Below the pieces are notes generated by a model. That model was not told where the DNA came from and made no database searches. It worked only from the letters and a program-made list of their open reading frames with translations. The position numbers and the translations under genes are program-made. This document shows positions 1-10,100 of a stretch of DNA of 64,000 nt, one piece after another (the first letter of the stretch is position 1; each line of letters starts with the position of its first letter). The stretch comes from Shewanella decolorationis S12 (GTDB lineage: Bacteria; Pseudomonadota; Gammaproteobacteria; Enterobacterales; Shewanellaceae): positions 1 to 64,000 of the forward strand of contig NZ_AXZL01000066.1 in the NCBI RefSeq assembly GCF_000485795.1. Direction: 5' to 3'.

Positions 1-38
1 GAATAATCGCGTTGAGTTCGTTTAATTGTTGAAGTCAT
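1..38 (-). CDS. IS3-family transposase OrfA, N-terminal end only (partial)
   Basis: An ATG on the minus strand follows a GGAGAG ribosome site and opens a frame that runs off the left edge. The 12 visible residues (MTSTIKRTQRDY) resemble the start of IS3-group OrfA proteins, which typically begin with a short segment containing IKRTQRDY before the helix-turn-helix. OrfA of this family is the DNA-binding part of a two-ORF transposase made by frameshifting with OrfB. Only the first codons are present, so the family call rests on a short motif and completeness cannot be judged. Confidence 0.5.
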   Translation of the reverse strand, partial: MTSTIKRTQRDY

Positions 39-90
39 TACACTCTCCAAAATGAGTTTGAAAAGTGTCAACGCTATTTAGGACTGGTCA
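1..90 (-). mobile_element. Left tip of an IS3-like insertion sequence (partial)
   Basis: Upstream of the OrfA-like start, the sequence to position 90, read on the minus strand, begins TGACCAGTCC and continues towards the gene. IS3-family elements end in TG...CA and place OrfA close to the left terminal repeat, so the element probably ends at 90. The other end is outside the window, so neither the inverted repeat nor the target duplication can be confirmed. Confidence 0.4.
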
Positions 91-100
91 AAGTGAGCAA

Positions 101-130
101 AAAAAGGAGCGAAATTTTTCGCTCCTTTTT
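101..130. terminator. Symmetrical rho-independent terminator
   Basis: AAAAAGGAGCGAAA and its complement flank a short loop and end in a T-run. The hairpin has A-runs on one side and T-runs on the other, so it could stop transcription in either direction. It lies just outside the proposed IS end and may belong to the gene originally next to cydA. Confidence 0.6.
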
Positions 131-329
131 TATATATAAAACGCATCTTTTAAAAAAATAATATATTTTAATACGTTAGCTTCATCTGCGCTTTTTCTAA
201 TGCAGTCAATTTAAAAAATACCGACTTAATCAGCTAAATACCTCTTAATAAGTAGTTCACACATGTGAAACAAAACCTTATTACCATTATTTAATTGCTT
301 TAAAGCCCACCATCTGCGGACAATAAAAA

Positions 330-362
330 TAAAAAGCCCCCAACTCATCGAGAAGGGGGCTC
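330..362 (-). terminator. Rho-independent terminator of the small minus-strand unit
   Basis: A GC-rich stem (AGCCCCC / GGGGGCT) is followed on the minus strand by TTTTTATTTTT. The uridine run is on the minus-strand side, so it terminates a transcript arriving from about position 594, which carries the 25-codon ORF. Confidence 0.75.
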
Positions 363-422
363 GTTTTGCGCTAACAAAACTTCAAATCAAATCAGTATTA
401 TTTCAGAGTAAGCGGTGAACGA

Positions 423-500
423 TTACAGCTCACGAGCTGTATAAAGTTCAACAAAAACAAGCTTATAGCTGTTAACCAGACGTTCGAATAAATTTGTCAT
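423..500 (-). CDS. Possible 25-residue small protein, function unknown
   Basis: This short ORF has an ATG preceded at good distance by GGAGA. It sits between a well-formed sigma-70 promoter (601-629) and a strong terminator (330-362), so it is the only sizeable frame in a self-contained transcript of about 260 nt. The peptide begins MTNLFERLVNSY and ends YTAREL. It is amphipathic and slightly recalls the N-terminal half of DUF1127 proteins, but the conserved C-terminal part of that family is absent in all three frames. It could be a small protein, a leader peptide, or an accident inside a small RNA. Confidence 0.4.
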   Translation of the reverse strand: MTNLFERLVNSYKLVFVELYTAREL

Positions 501-600
501 ATCGTTTTCTCCACACCAAAGTTATACCTATGTGCGCGGAGTTTGGCTTGTCTGGGGCGCTTCACCAGTCACATCAAACCGTCTCCTTAACACAGGAGAT

Positions 601-629
601 ATATTAACCAGTATGAATTAGCTTATCAA
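601..629 (-). promoter_or_regulatory. Sigma-70 promoter of the small minus-strand unit
   Basis: On the minus strand TTGATA is followed after 17 nt by TAATAT, which predicts a start near 594. Just downstream an AAGGAG ribosome-binding sequence precedes ATGTGA, a start codon directly followed by a stop. An overlapping GTG opens a 14-codon frame. The 25-codon ORF comes later on the same transcript. Confidence 0.55.
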
Positions 630-966
630 ACGAGAAAAAGTATATTTAAAAATTAGAAAAACTAATCAAATTTTGTTGTTATTTATGGGGTGTTGCTTTT
701 CATTTTTAATTTAAATATTGATTTTAAAGGTTTTTATTTATTATTCTTTATGTAAAAATATAATGTTTCATTAGTGTTAATGTTGCTTTTTGTTTGTTTT
801 TATTTGTTTTTGGCGGTTAGGATGTGATTTTTTGTTTAAATTGCCAAAAGAGTGGTTTTTAATTTAATTTTGAGTGCTCTCTACCTCATATTTTTGACAC
901 TGTCAACGGTGGGTGAAAGTGAAGTGTGTGCCCCGTAGCAAAACCCATCTAAACCCCTGAGTTTGA
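630..966. other. AT-rich intergenic stretch
   Basis: This stretch is strongly T-rich on the plus strand and shows no credible coding frame. Its only distinct structure is a 13-bp perfect palindrome, TTGACACTGTCAA, at 894-906. It sits upstream of the cyd control region and may hold binding sites for regulators of cydABX, but none can be named from sequence alone. Confidence 0.4.
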
Positions 967-980
967 TTGATTTGAATCAA
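967..980. promoter_or_regulatory. FNR/EtrA-type binding site upstream of cydABX
   Basis: TTGATTTGAATCAA is a perfect match to the FNR consensus TTGAT-N4-ATCAA. A TATAAA -10-like box lies at 991-996. This spacing centres the palindrome about 30 bp before the predicted start, over the -35 region, closer than the -41.5 typical of FNR activation. It could therefore act as a repressor site for that promoter, or a second start further downstream may exist. Oxygen control of cytochrome bd is expected from the family. Confidence 0.65.
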
Positions 981-1006
981 AGGCGGGTGGTATAAAATAC
1001 TCACAA

Positions 1007-1147
1007 ATGAAAGCGATTAAATATCTTAACTATATGATATTTATATCGATGGGATCATTTGTAGGATTGGGTGGTGAGGTGGAAGTCTCAAAGCCGAGCG
1101 ATAGTGTGACAGGTGTCTCAGTATGCGAGGAAAAAGGGGATTTTTAG
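1007..1147 (+). CDS. Possible 46-residue membrane-anchored small protein upstream of cydA
   Basis: The frame begins MKAIKYLNYMIF and has one hydrophobic stretch (about residues 5-22, ending in GLGG), followed by an acidic hydrophilic tail with a single Cys at residue 40. The composition looks like a single-pass or secreted small protein. No ribosome-binding sequence precedes the ATG. The -10-like box at 991-996 predicts a transcript starting within a few bases of the ATG, so it would be leaderless or nearly so. It lies in the cydABX leader and could be translated from the same message. No family is recognised, and it may be a chance ORF. Confidence 0.4.
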   Translation: MKAIKYLNYMIFISMGSFVGLGGEVEVSKPSDSVTGVSVCEEKGDF

Positions 1148-1304
1148 GCCTTGCTGCTTCGATGTAATGAAAAAGATGAAATTTAACGGTTTATACTGGC
1201 TTCAGTTATAAACACAAAATGAAAACTCACTATCCTACAAAGGCACTTGCTATGAATGGCTCATGTTGTCGTAGCAATTGGACGCACCACGTAAGGAGTC
1301 ACCG

Positions 1305-2861
1305 ATGATTGTTGAAGAGGTTGTTGAGCTATCGCGGCTGCAGTTTGCGCTGACGGCCATGTATCACTTCCTGTTTGTTCCCTTAACCTTGGGGTTGGCA
1401 TTTTTGCTGGCTATCATGGAATCACTCTATGTGATGACTGATAAACAAATTTATAAAGATATGACTAAGTTCTGGGGTAAGTTGTTTGGTATCAACTTTG
1501 CTTTGGGTGTTTCAACGGGTTTAGCGATGGAATTCCAGTTTGGTACTAACTGGTCTTATTATTCGCATTATGTTGGTGACATTTTTGGTGCACCACTGGC
1601 CATTGAAGGTTTGATGGCGTTCTTCTTAGAATCGACCTTCGTAGGTATGTTCTTCTTCGGTTGGGATCGTTTCAGCAAGCGTCAACATTTAGCGGTAACT
1701 TGGCTTGTGGCTTTCGGTACTAACTTCTCCGCACTGTGGATTCTGGTGGCAAACGGTTGGATGCAAAACCCTGTGGGCAGCGTATTCAATTACGAAACCA
1801 TGCGTATGGAAATGACCAGTTTTGCAGATGTCATCTTTAACCCTGTTGCACAGGTTAAATTTGTTCACACTGTCGCCTCTGGTTATGTGACTGGCGCAAT
1901 GTTTATCTTAGCGATCAGCTCTTACTACATTCTTAAGAAACGTGACTTACCTTTTGCGCGTCGTTCATTTGCGATTGCAGCAAGTTTTGGTATGGCGTCT
2001 ATCCTGTCTGTTATCGTATTGGGTGACGAATCAGGCTATAAAGTGGGTGAGGCACAACGCGTTAAGTTAGCGGCAATTGAAGCTGAGTGGCACACAGAGC
2101 CAGCTCCTGCAGCCTTTACTGCTGTAGGTTTCCCAAATCAAGAAACCATGCACACCGATTTCGCGGTGAAGATCCCTTACGCTATGGGTATCGTGGCAAC
2201 ACGTTCTTTAGATGAGGAAGTCACAGGTATTCGCGACTTAATTACCGAACACGAAGTGCGTATTCGTAATGGTATGAAAGCCTATGAAATGCTGGTGAAA
2301 CTGCGTGCTGGTGATACTTCTCCAGAATTACGTGCAGCATTTGAAGCGGCTAAAGTTGACTTAGGTTATGGCTTACTCCTGAAGCGTTACACTGACAATG
2401 TAGTGGATGCGACTGAAGAGCAAATTAAAGCAGCAGCGAAAGACTCTATTCCAAGTGTTGCCCCAATTTTCTGGAGCTTCCGTATTATGGTTGGTTTAGG
2501 TTTCTTCATGTTGTTTGTGTTTGCAGCTGCGTTTTGGCAAAGCACTCGTCATCAGATCGAAGAGAAGAAATGGGTACTTAAAGCTGCGCTTTATAGCTTG
2601 CCATTACCTTGGATTGCGATTGAGTGTGGTTGGTTTGTGGCTGAATACGGCCGTCAACCTTGGACCATCTCTGAGGTGTTGCCGACCTTTATGTCTGCAT
2701 CGAGTTTAACGACTGGTGATCTGTGGTTCAGTATTGTCTCAATTACCCTGTTCTATTCAGTGCTGTTGATTATTGAGATGTTCCTGATGTTTAAGTTTGC
2801 ACGTCTTGGACCAAGCAGCTTAAAAACAGGTCGTTACCACTTCGAGAAACTAGAAGCCTAA
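1305..2861 (+). CDS. cydA: Cytochrome bd quinol oxidase subunit I
   Basis: Subunit I of cytochrome bd oxidises quinol and reduces oxygen to water in the inner membrane, with high oxygen affinity. The 518-residue protein has the family N-terminus [15 protein letters not shown], with His21 matching the b595/d-site haem ligand (E. coli His19). It also has the periplasmic Q-loop segment with [12 protein letters not shown] and the conserved [13 protein letters not shown] near the C-terminus. A longer frame opens at 1278, but AAGGAG lies 8 nt before the ATG at 1305 and that start matches the family. First gene of cydABX; the upstream FNR-type palindrome suggests oxygen control. Confidence 0.97.
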   Translation: MIVEEVVELSRLQFALTAMYHFLFVPLTLGLAFLLAIMESLYVMTDKQIYKDMTKFWGKLFGINFALGVSTGLAMEFQFGTNWSYYSHYVGDIFGAPLAIEGLMAFFLESTFVGMFFFGWDRFSKRQHLAVTWLVAFGTNFSALWILVANGWMQNPVGSVFNYETMRMEMTSFADVIFNPVAQVKFVHTVASGYVTGAMFILAISSYYILKKRDLPFARRSFAIAASFGMASILSVIVLGDESGYKVGEAQRVKLAAIEAEWHTEPAPAAFTAVGFPNQETMHTDFAVKIPYAMGIVATRSLDEEVTGIRDLITEHEVRIRNGMKAYEMLVKLRAGDTSPELRAAFEAAKVDLGYGLLLKRYTDNVVDATEEQIKAAAKDSIPSVAPIFWSFRIMVGLGFFMLFVFAAAFWQSTRHQIEEKKWVLKAALYSLPLPWIAIECGWFVAEYGRQPWTISEVLPTFMSASSLTTGDLWFSIVSITLFYSVLLIIEMFLMFKFARLGPSSLKTGRYHFEKLEA

Positions 2862-2876
2862 GCAGAGGATTTCATT

Positions 2877-4016
2877 ATGTTTGATTATGAAATATTGAGA
2901 ATGATCTGGTGGGCTCTGATCGGCGTACTGTTCATCGGATTTGCGGTTACTGATGGTTTTGACATGGGGGTAGGTGCATTGCTGCCTATTCTCGGTAAAG
3001 ACGATACTGAACGCCGTATTATGGTTAACTCTGTAGCCCCCCATTGGGACGGTAACCAAGTGTGGTTAATTACCGCAGGCGGTGCCTTATTTGCTGCTTG
3101 GCCTATGGTTTATGCAGTGTCTTTCTCTGGCTTCTATGTGGCCATGATGATAGTGCTGTTTGCCTTGTACATGCGTCCAGTGGGTTTTGATTACCGTTCT
3201 AAAATCGAGAATCCAAAATGGCGTAAGTCCTGGGATTGGGCATTGTTCGTCGGTGGTTTTGTTCCGCCACTGATTATCGGTGTCGCCTTTGGTAACTTGC
3301 TGCAAGGTGTGCCATTCAATTTTGATGAATTCTTGCGTGCTACCTATCATGGCGGTTTATTTGGTCTGTTGAACCCATTCGGTTTACTCGCAGGCTTAGT
3401 CAGCGCTGCTATGTTTATGATGCAAGGTGCAGCATGGCTACAAATGAAAACCGAAGGTGAATTGCGTGTTCGTGCTGCGAATGCAACTCAACTATTAGCC
3501 TTGTTAGTGGCGGTATTATTTGCTGCTGCAGGTGTATGGCTAGCTAACGGTATTGATGGTTATGTAGTGACTTCAACACTGGATCACCATGCATTGTCAA
3601 ACCCAACCCTGAAAACGGTCGCGGTTGAATCAGGTGCTTGGTTAGCTAACTATGATAAGTATCCTATTACTATGCTGTTCCCAGTATTAGGTGTGGCATT
3701 ACCACTGCTGGTAATCGTGGTGAGCCGCTTAAATCGTTCAGGATTTGCGTTCCTATTTAGCTCGCTGACACTGGCGATGGTGATTTTAACTTGTGGTGCA
3801 GCTATGTTCCCATTCGTCATGCCATCATCATTAGATCCTAATGTGAGCTTAACTATGTGGGATGCGACTGCGAGTGAAATGACATTAACTGTGATGACAT
3901 GGGCGGCGATTATCTTCGTTCCAATCGTGTTAAGTTACACTGTATGGACTTACTTCAAGATGTTTGGTCGCTTAACCCGCAAACATATTGAAGATAACAA
4001 AGCCTCACTCTATTAG
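2877..4016 (+). CDS. cydB: Cytochrome bd quinol oxidase subunit II
   Basis: Subunit II pairs with CydA and is needed for assembly of the haem b595/d centre. The 379-residue, strongly hydrophobic protein has the family opening (MFDYEILRMIWWALIGVL), the conserved DGFDMGVG segment, and multiple transmembrane helices throughout, which is the normal length for CydB. It starts 15 nt after cydA with an AGAGGA ribosome site and is followed 18 nt later by cydX, so the three genes form one operon. Confidence 0.97.
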   Translation: MFDYEILRMIWWALIGVLFIGFAVTDGFDMGVGALLPILGKDDTERRIMVNSVAPHWDGNQVWLITAGGALFAAWPMVYAVSFSGFYVAMMIVLFALYMRPVGFDYRSKIENPKWRKSWDWALFVGGFVPPLIIGVAFGNLLQGVPFNFDEFLRATYHGGLFGLLNPFGLLAGLVSAAMFMMQGAAWLQMKTEGELRVRAANATQLLALLVAVLFAAAGVWLANGIDGYVVTSTLDHHALSNPTLKTVAVESGAWLANYDKYPITMLFPVLGVALPLLVIVVSRLNRSGFAFLFSSLTLAMVILTCGAAMFPFVMPSSLDPNVSLTMWDATASEMTLTVMTWAAIIFVPIVLSYTVWTYFKMFGRLTRKHIEDNKASLY

Positions 4017-4034
4017 AATTAAGGAGCATCTACT

Positions 4035-4151
4035 ATGTGGTATTTCACGTGGATATTAGGGGTTTTGTTAGCCTGTTCTTTCGGTGTTATCAATGCGCTT
4101 TGGCTTGAAAACACGGAGAACATGGACCGCTCAAGCGATGACGCTGAGTAA
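4035..4151 (+). CDS. cydX: Cytochrome bd small subunit CydX
   Basis: This is a 38-residue single-pass membrane protein (MWYFTWILGVLLACSFGVIN followed by ALWLE). The MWYF/W start, one helix and a short acidic tail are diagnostic of CydX, the small subunit that stabilises the haem groups of the CydAB oxidase. AAGGAG precedes the ATG, and it is the last gene before the operon terminator. No YbgE-like gene follows. Confidence 0.93.
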   Translation: MWYFTWILGVLLACSFGVINALWLENTENMDRSSDDAE

Positions 4152-4180
4152 CAGTTAACCTCCTATAGCATGAACCCTTT

Positions 4181-4206
4181 AAAACCCCGCAATCGCGGGG
4201 TTTTTT
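4181..4206 (+). terminator. Terminator of cydABX
   Basis: The stem AAAACCCCGC / GCGGGGTTTT has a four-base loop and ends in six Ts, 30 nt after the cydX stop. It is a textbook intrinsic terminator. Confidence 0.9.
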
Positions 4207-4396
4207 ATTACCTGATTACTCAGTTCAAAGGATTCGCTTAGATGGTTTGATTTGCTGATATATCGAATGTAACAAGCAACAAACAACAAGTTAGCGGCGG
4301 CTTTCCATAAGAGAAACGGCTCAATATGATTTAGCCGAACAGTATTGATTAGCACAAAGCTTTAGTTCAAGCCTATTTAAAAGCTTATGCTTAATT

Positions 4397-4450
4397 GCCA
4401 AAGCCAAAGCCAAAGCCAAAGCCAAAGCCAAAGCCAAAGCCAAAGCCAAA
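4397..4450. repeat. Tandem hexanucleotide repeat, nine GCCAAA units
   Basis: Nine uninterrupted perfect copies of GCCAAA are followed immediately by CAGGTC. Perfect short tandem arrays like this change copy number by slipped-strand pairing. It lies in noncoding DNA between two convergent transcripts, so a direct phase-variation role is not evident. Confidence 0.95.
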
Positions 4451-4548
4451 CAGGTCTCAAGGTGGAAGATTCACTTAGCAGGGGTTAGAGGATTTGTCTG
4501 TGATGGCTATTAGCGGTGTTCATCATTTTTTGACTTCGTTAATCAAGC

Positions 4549-4579
4549 AAAAAAATACCGCCCAAGAAGCGGGCGGTAT
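4549..4579 (-). terminator. Terminator of the chemoreceptor gene
   Basis: ATACCGCCC and GGGCGGTAT form a nine-bp stem followed on the minus strand by a run of T, starting just after the stop codon of the minus-strand chemoreceptor gene. Confidence 0.85.
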
Positions 4580-4601
4580 CGTGACAAAGCAATGGTTTGA
4601 C

Positions 4602-6605
4602 CTAGGCTTTAAATTGACTAATTTGCTGCTTAAGAGCGAAGGCTAGGGAGGATAACTCATTCGCTGAGTTCACCGTTTCAGTAGCTCTGTGCTCGCCCTC
4701 ATTAGCCAGTTCGCTTATCTGGTGCAGATTATGGGTGATCTCTTGGGCAACACTGCTTTGCTGCTCGGTTGCAGAGGCAATATTGCGAGAGCTAATGGCA
4801 AGCTCGGCAATTCGACGGTTAATTTCTTCGAGTTGTTTGCCGGTTTCTTCCCCTTGATTTGCCGATGCGATACCGAGTTGGTGACTCTGTGCCATTTGAC
4901 TGGTGGTCGTTTTTACTTGGGTTTGCAGTTTTTCAATGGTTTGCCCAATCTCTAAAATGGATGACTGAGTGCGTTGTGCTAAGGTTCTTACTTCATCGGC
5001 AACTACGGCAAATCCACGTCCTTGTTCACCCGCTCGGGCAGCTTCAATCGCCGCATTTAGCGCAAGTAGATTAGTTTGTTCAGCGATGCTGTTAATCACT
5101 TCAGTAACTTTACTAATCGCCTCACTTTCTTGACTGACTTTTTCCACGGCTTGATGACTACTGCTGAGTTGTTGGCTTAATTTCAACAAATCTTGTACTA
5201 ACCGAGTTTGTTGCAGCTGGCCTTCTTTGGCAGCCATATCCACTTGTTGAGTTTGATTGGCCCCATCTTGAGCGTGATTTGCTACATCACGGATTGAAGT
5301 GGACATTTCCTCAATCGCCGTCGCAATTTGATCCGTTTGTTGCATCAGTGCTTGGGCTTCTTCACCATTTTGTTTGGCAATATCTTGGGCTTTAGATGCT
5401 TGCTGCTCAATACTTTGTACTGAAGTTTGTAAAGCGACAATCAAGTGCCTCAGCTCTGAAGACATAGAGGCTACGCTGTTGGTAATCCTATCAACCTCAT
5501 TATGGCTTTCTGGCGCACAGGGCGGTATGTGATAGCTGAAATCACCTTTCCCTAAGACTTCCATATGTCGTTGAAGGGCGTGCAAAGGTTTTAACGCGCG
5601 AAGTAATACTAAAGACAGCAAAGCAGTTATTAACAAAATGCCGGTAATGGCGACGATGACGTTGATTGTTAAAAGATACAGACTCTCTTCATTTAATTCG
5701 TTCGCGTTAACTTGGCCGATTAATAACCAATTCCAGCCTGGGACGGCCAAAACGTGAGAAAACATTTGTTGATTCTGGCTATTGGTGTAGTACCAATCAG
5801 AGTCGTGTTGAACCGCTTGGCTGAGTGTTAATCCATCTAACATCGCTTCGGTTACCGTTTCTCCTGCCTTAAATTTAGGTGTTGCGACCAGAACATTATC
5901 TGCTTTACGCATTAGTAGAAAATGACCTGTTTCCTCTAAGGTCAGTTTATTCATTGCCTCTTTTAATTGTTCAAGTGTTTGGGTGATCTCGAAGCCAATA
6001 TATAAGATCCCAATGACTTTACCTTCAATGTTTTTAATGGGTCGGTAGACAGTCATATAGTCTTTGCCAAAAAGTTTGGCATATCCTTCGTAAATATCTC
6101 CCTTCATTAACGTGGAATAACCTGGATGAGTTTTACCCAAGAAAGTCCCTAATGCTCTGGTACCGTCAGCTTTTTTAAGAGAGGTGGCAATACGTACAAA
6201 GTCATCTCCATCGCGGGCAAATACGGTAGCAGTACCACCAGTGAGGTTGGCGAAACGGTCGACTTTACTCTTAGAAGAATTAAGCTGCTCTTTCTCGTGA
6301 AATAATGCTGGAGTGTTCACGCCGAGCACATTGATGGTGTTATCCGACAGACTAAATTGTCCTGGGTACATTTCTTTAAAGACATCAGCATTACGTCTTG
6401 CCAGTTGAAGTAAGCTGCTATATTGCAGTTCAAGCATGTTTGATACTGCAAGCATTTCGGCTTTCATAGCACTAATGCCTTTTTCTTCTAGTACATTTGA
6501 AGCAGATTTGTAGGAAAGGGTACTCAGTATGCAGAAAATGATCAGGGTGAGGATAAAAGCAAGGGCGCCGATCTGTTTTGCAATAGGCCAATTTTTATAG
6601 TTCAT
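4602..6605 (-). CDS. Methyl-accepting chemotaxis protein with Cache-type sensor
   Basis: The 667-residue chemoreceptor sends ligand information to CheA/CheW at the cell pole. It has a short N-terminal tail and transmembrane helix (about 12-32), a large periplasmic sensor (about 33-310) of single-Cache/sCache type containing the [12 protein letters not shown] and GILYIGFE stretches, and a second helix (about 312-336). A HAMP domain and a cytoplasmic signalling domain follow. The highly conserved hairpin tip [19 protein letters not shown] is intact. No C-terminal CheR-tethering pentapeptide is seen. It is monocistronic with its own terminator; the ligand cannot be predicted. Confidence 0.93.
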   Translation of the reverse strand: MNYKNWPIAKQIGALAFILTLIIFCILSTLSYKSASNVLEEKGISAMKAEMLAVSNMLELQYSSLLQLARRNADVFKEMYPGQFSLSDNTINVLGVNTPALFHEKEQLNSSKSKVDRFANLTGGTATVFARDGDDFVRIATSLKKADGTRALGTFLGKTHPGYSTLMKGDIYEGYAKLFGKDYMTVYRPIKNIEGKVIGILYIGFEITQTLEQLKEAMNKLTLEETGHFLLMRKADNVLVATPKFKAGETVTEAMLDGLTLSQAVQHDSDWYYTNSQNQQMFSHVLAVPGWNWLLIGQVNANELNEESLYLLTINVIVAITGILLITALLSLVLLRALKPLHALQRHMEVLGKGDFSYHIPPCAPESHNEVDRITNSVASMSSELRHLIVALQTSVQSIEQQASKAQDIAKQNGEEAQALMQQTDQIATAIEEMSTSIRDVANHAQDGANQTQQVDMAAKEGQLQQTRLVQDLLKLSQQLSSSHQAVEKVSQESEAISKVTEVINSIAEQTNLLALNAAIEAARAGEQGRGFAVVADEVRTLAQRTQSSILEIGQTIEKLQTQVKTTTSQMAQSHQLGIASANQGEETGKQLEEINRRIAELAISSRNIASATEQQSSVAQEITHNLHQISELANEGEHRATETVNSANELSSLAFALKQQISQFKA

Positions 6606-6864
6606 TGTGCGATCCTATAGGTAAAGGTTAACGCTAATGTAACCTATGTTTTATGCCATGGTCTTGATATGGGTCTAAGATTTTCTATTATTTATAGATA
6701 GTTCGCCGACAGATTGCCAGCGTTAATACGATAACAGAGGTGAACTTTAATCAATAAGAATTAAGTTTTTAAATCGTAAGATTGAGTAATATTGCTGTGG
6801 ATAAAAGGAAGTGTTTCGCAGCATTTTTGCGAGTAAGCCGATAGAAAATAACAAGGAGTAAGCT

Positions 6865-7110
6865 ATGCTTGGCGAAAATCATGCGTTGATTTATGAGTTT
6901 CCAGATTTTATTGACCATATCCAACATCTAAAAAAACATAATACACATTTTGCAGCGATGGCTGAGCGATACCACGAGTTAGACCATAAAATCCGCGCCC
7001 TTGAATTAACCAAAGTGCCCACCGATGATGAGCACTTTGTGGCGTTAAAATTAGAACGACTTCATCTTAAAGATAAGTTATATCAATACCTTGTTCATGA
7101 TGCGATTTGA
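6865..7110 (+). CDS. DUF465 / YdcH-family small protein
   Basis: This 81-residue, highly charged helical protein matches the DUF465 pattern: an N-terminal LxENH segment, a central HNTHF...Y..LD..I, and a C-terminal LKLERLHLKDKLYQYL. The family forms a short helical hairpin of unknown function. A clear AAGGAG ribosome site lies 8 nt before the ATG. Its last 16 nt overlap the 3' end of the convergent RND gene. Confidence 0.85.
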   Translation: MLGENHALIYEFPDFIDHIQHLKKHNTHFAAMAERYHELDHKIRALELTKVPTDDEHFVALKLERLHLKDKLYQYLVHDAI

Positions 7111-10100
7111 GTCGATAACGCCTGTGTCGAGGCTATACGGCGTGTTTTCATCAGCAATAAATACATGGTTGGCACCCAAACGAGCGACAGCAACGTTGTG
7201 AGTAAAGTCCCACCGGCAATGGCGATGGCAAAGGGGGGCCAGAAGCCACCGCCCGCAATAATAAGCGGTATAAAGCCGCCGACCGTGGTGATTGTGGTTG
7301 AGCTGATATGACGGCCGCAGCTGCTGACCGTAGTAATTATCACCTCTTTATCACCCGCACGTGCATTTTCGGTATCCTCCAACTCAGCCAAGATCACAAT
7401 CGCCGCGTTGATCGCAAGCCCCATTAGGCCGAGTAGGGCGATGATGACCGGAAAGCCAAAGGGATAACCAAACACATACACCGCAAGCAACCCAAGTCCC
7501 GCCGACTGTAATGCGCTCAGTAAAATAATTGCAGTGAGCCTAAAGGAGTTAAAAGACAAAACTACGGTGGCCAGCAACAAGGTGACGACAAGCATCAGAT
7601 TGGATAATAGATTACCGACTGCCTCATTACGTTTTGCGCTTTCGCCACCAATTTCAATTCGATAACCCGTAGGCAGCGGAATAGCAGCGACTTTATCTTT
7701 TACATCATTTAATACTTGAGCGGGCAAGACGCCGCTGACGATATAGGCTTCGATCGTATTGACGCGTTGGCCATTTCGCCGCGGGATCGCCCCGCGACTG
7801 ACTTGCACCTCATTGTGGGACAGCGCTGATAAGGGCACGGCTGTGCCAGAGGGGGTCACTAGCTGAATTTCAGAGAGGCGGCTAGCCTGCTCACGACTGG
7901 TGTCACCCAAACGCACACGGATCGGCAGCGATTCGGTCTGTTCGAGCACACTGCCACCGATAACACCCGTCGTGGCCATTTGCACTTGTCTGGCGATATC
8001 CGTCAAGGTTAAGCCACTGATCAAACTCGCATCTTCATTCACCTGCAACCACACTTTAGGTGCGCCAGCGCTCAACGTTGCGCGGGTATGCAGCACATCG
8101 GGCGTAGCGGCTAAGATATTGCGCACTTCATCGCCGAGTGAGCGTAACGTCTCAAGGTTAGGGCCAAATATCATTAACTCGACCGGCGCATTAAAGGGCG
8201 GGCCTTGCTCAAGTTTACGCACTAACACCTGCGCCTCGGGGAAGGCCTTATCTAAGGTTTGCTGTAACTCAGGGATAAGGGCGTTGGCGCGCTTAAAGTC
8301 ACTGGCTTTCACCATGGCCTGAGCATAGTTGGTGGCTCCCTGTTGGCGCTGAGTTAGGTTGTAATAAAACGAAGGGGTATTGCCACCCACAACCCAATCG
8401 ACTTGGGTGATGCCCTCGATTTGATGCAACTGCTTATCCATCAACTGCACTTGGTTTAAGGTGTTTTCGAGGCTGACATGGGGCGCGAGATACAGCTCAA
8501 TTTGGAACATATCCCGATCCGACGGCGGGAAAAACTGCTCAGTCATTTTGCCCGAAGCATAAAAGCCTAGCAGGGGAATTATCCCGATAAGCGTTGCGCT
8601 TAGCAGTGGGCGATTTAGCGCAAACCTGAGGCTCGCCTGAAAGTAACCACTCACTAAAGGAACATTGATGCCATGCTGATACCAGACAGGATGTTTACCT
8701 TCAAGGCTAAAGCGTCCCGCAAGACCGGCGATCAAAGTATGGGAAATCACATAGGAACCCATTAGGGCAAACATCACTGACATGGCGATGCCGCCGACAA
8801 ATTCTCCTGCGGCGCCCGGCATCAGCACGATAGGTGCGAAGGCTAAAATGGTGGTGATGGTTGATCCTGCCAAGGGTAGCCAGAGGTGATGTAAGGTCTC
8901 AGTTACCGCGCTTAAGCGACTCGTCCCCTGTTGGCGGCGCTGGGCGATGGCATCGACGATCACAATGGCATTGTCCACCATGATCCCAAGGGCGACGACT
9001 AGACCTGTGACCGACATTTGATGAATGGGTAAGCCGATGTATTTCATACAGGCCAAGGTGAAGAGGGCGGTCAGGGGGAGCGACAGGGCAACGATAATCG
9101 CGTTTCTTAAGCCTAAGGTCAGCAGTAAGACTGCCAGAATAATCACAAATCCTTGTAATAGGTTGATAATTAATCCGCCGAGGCGTTCGCTGGTATAGCT
9201 GTTTTGCTCAAACAGCCATTGGACTTTGATATTGGCCGGCAACTCTTGATTGAATTCATCGACTAGCTGTTTGACTTGCCCTTGCCAGGTATCGACGCGG
9301 GTATTGTTAAGCATGCGTGCAGCGACAAACACGCCCTGCTCGCCATCGACAAGGGCGATGCTGTCAGCGGGGGTTTTAGGTTGGCGACTGATGTGGGCGA
9401 TATCCCCTAAACGAATAATTTGTCCCTGTGCATCCACCTTGAGTGGCACCTGGCGAATACGGCTTTGGGAATCGAGCTCACCCGAGACTTCGACGAGGGC
9501 GCGAAAGTGATTGTTATTGATCTCGCCCGCGGCAATTTTACTGTCGGCGCTGCTTAAGATTTTTGCTATGGTTCCCGGCGTTAATTGCAACTGGCTCATC
9601 TTATAACCATCGAGCTGAACCAGGATTTCCTCCTCGGGTGCGCCGTAGAGTTTAACGAAGTCGGTGCCAGATAAGAGTCTAAGCCTGCTCTGTAATTCCT
9701 TGGCGTAGCGGTTGAGCATATCTACCCGCGGTTGACTGCTATCGTTCCACACTAGACTTAAAATGGCGGTGTAGGCGTAGCCGACTTGATCGTCTAAGGT
9801 CGGTGTTTGTATACCATCGGGGAGGGCGTTTCTGGCATCGGCTAATAGATCCCGCGCTCTGGACCAGACGGGATCTGTGTCAGTGACGGTATCTTTAAGC
9901 TCTAACTGGATCACCGAAATACCGGGTCTTGAGGTGGATTGAATAAGCTTAATTTCCTCAAGGCGACGTAATTGATTTTCTAAAACTTCGGTGACAAGCG
10001 CCTCGACCCGCTCGGCAGAAGCGCCGGGATAAGGGGTAATGACAGACGCAAATCGGTTGGTGATATGTGGATCTTCGGTGCGCGGCAAACTGGACATAGC

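Larger units (their letters stand above)
4152..4601. other. Intergenic region between cydX and the chemoreceptor gene
   Basis: The 450-nt gap holds the cydABX terminator, the terminator of the convergent chemoreceptor gene and, between them, a tandem hexanucleotide array. No ribosome site or convincing coding frame is present. The one ORF crossing the repeat, from an ATG at 4387, is only about 35 codons long and mostly Gln-Ser. Confidence 0.6.

Noticed and set aside
1278-1304. Nine-residue N-terminal extension of CydA
   Set aside because: The ribosome site lies between it and the ATG at 1305, and the family starts at the latter.
4387-4496. ORF of about 35 codons across the hexanucleotide repeat (Gln-Ser repeats)
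   Set aside because: No ribosome site, composition set entirely by the repeat, and the region is between two terminators.
7900-8322. 140-residue plus-strand ORF inside the RND gene, and many similar opposite-strand ORFs within flgE, flgK and flrB
   Set aside because: They are antisense shadows of well-supported genes, without ribosome sites or recognisable domains.
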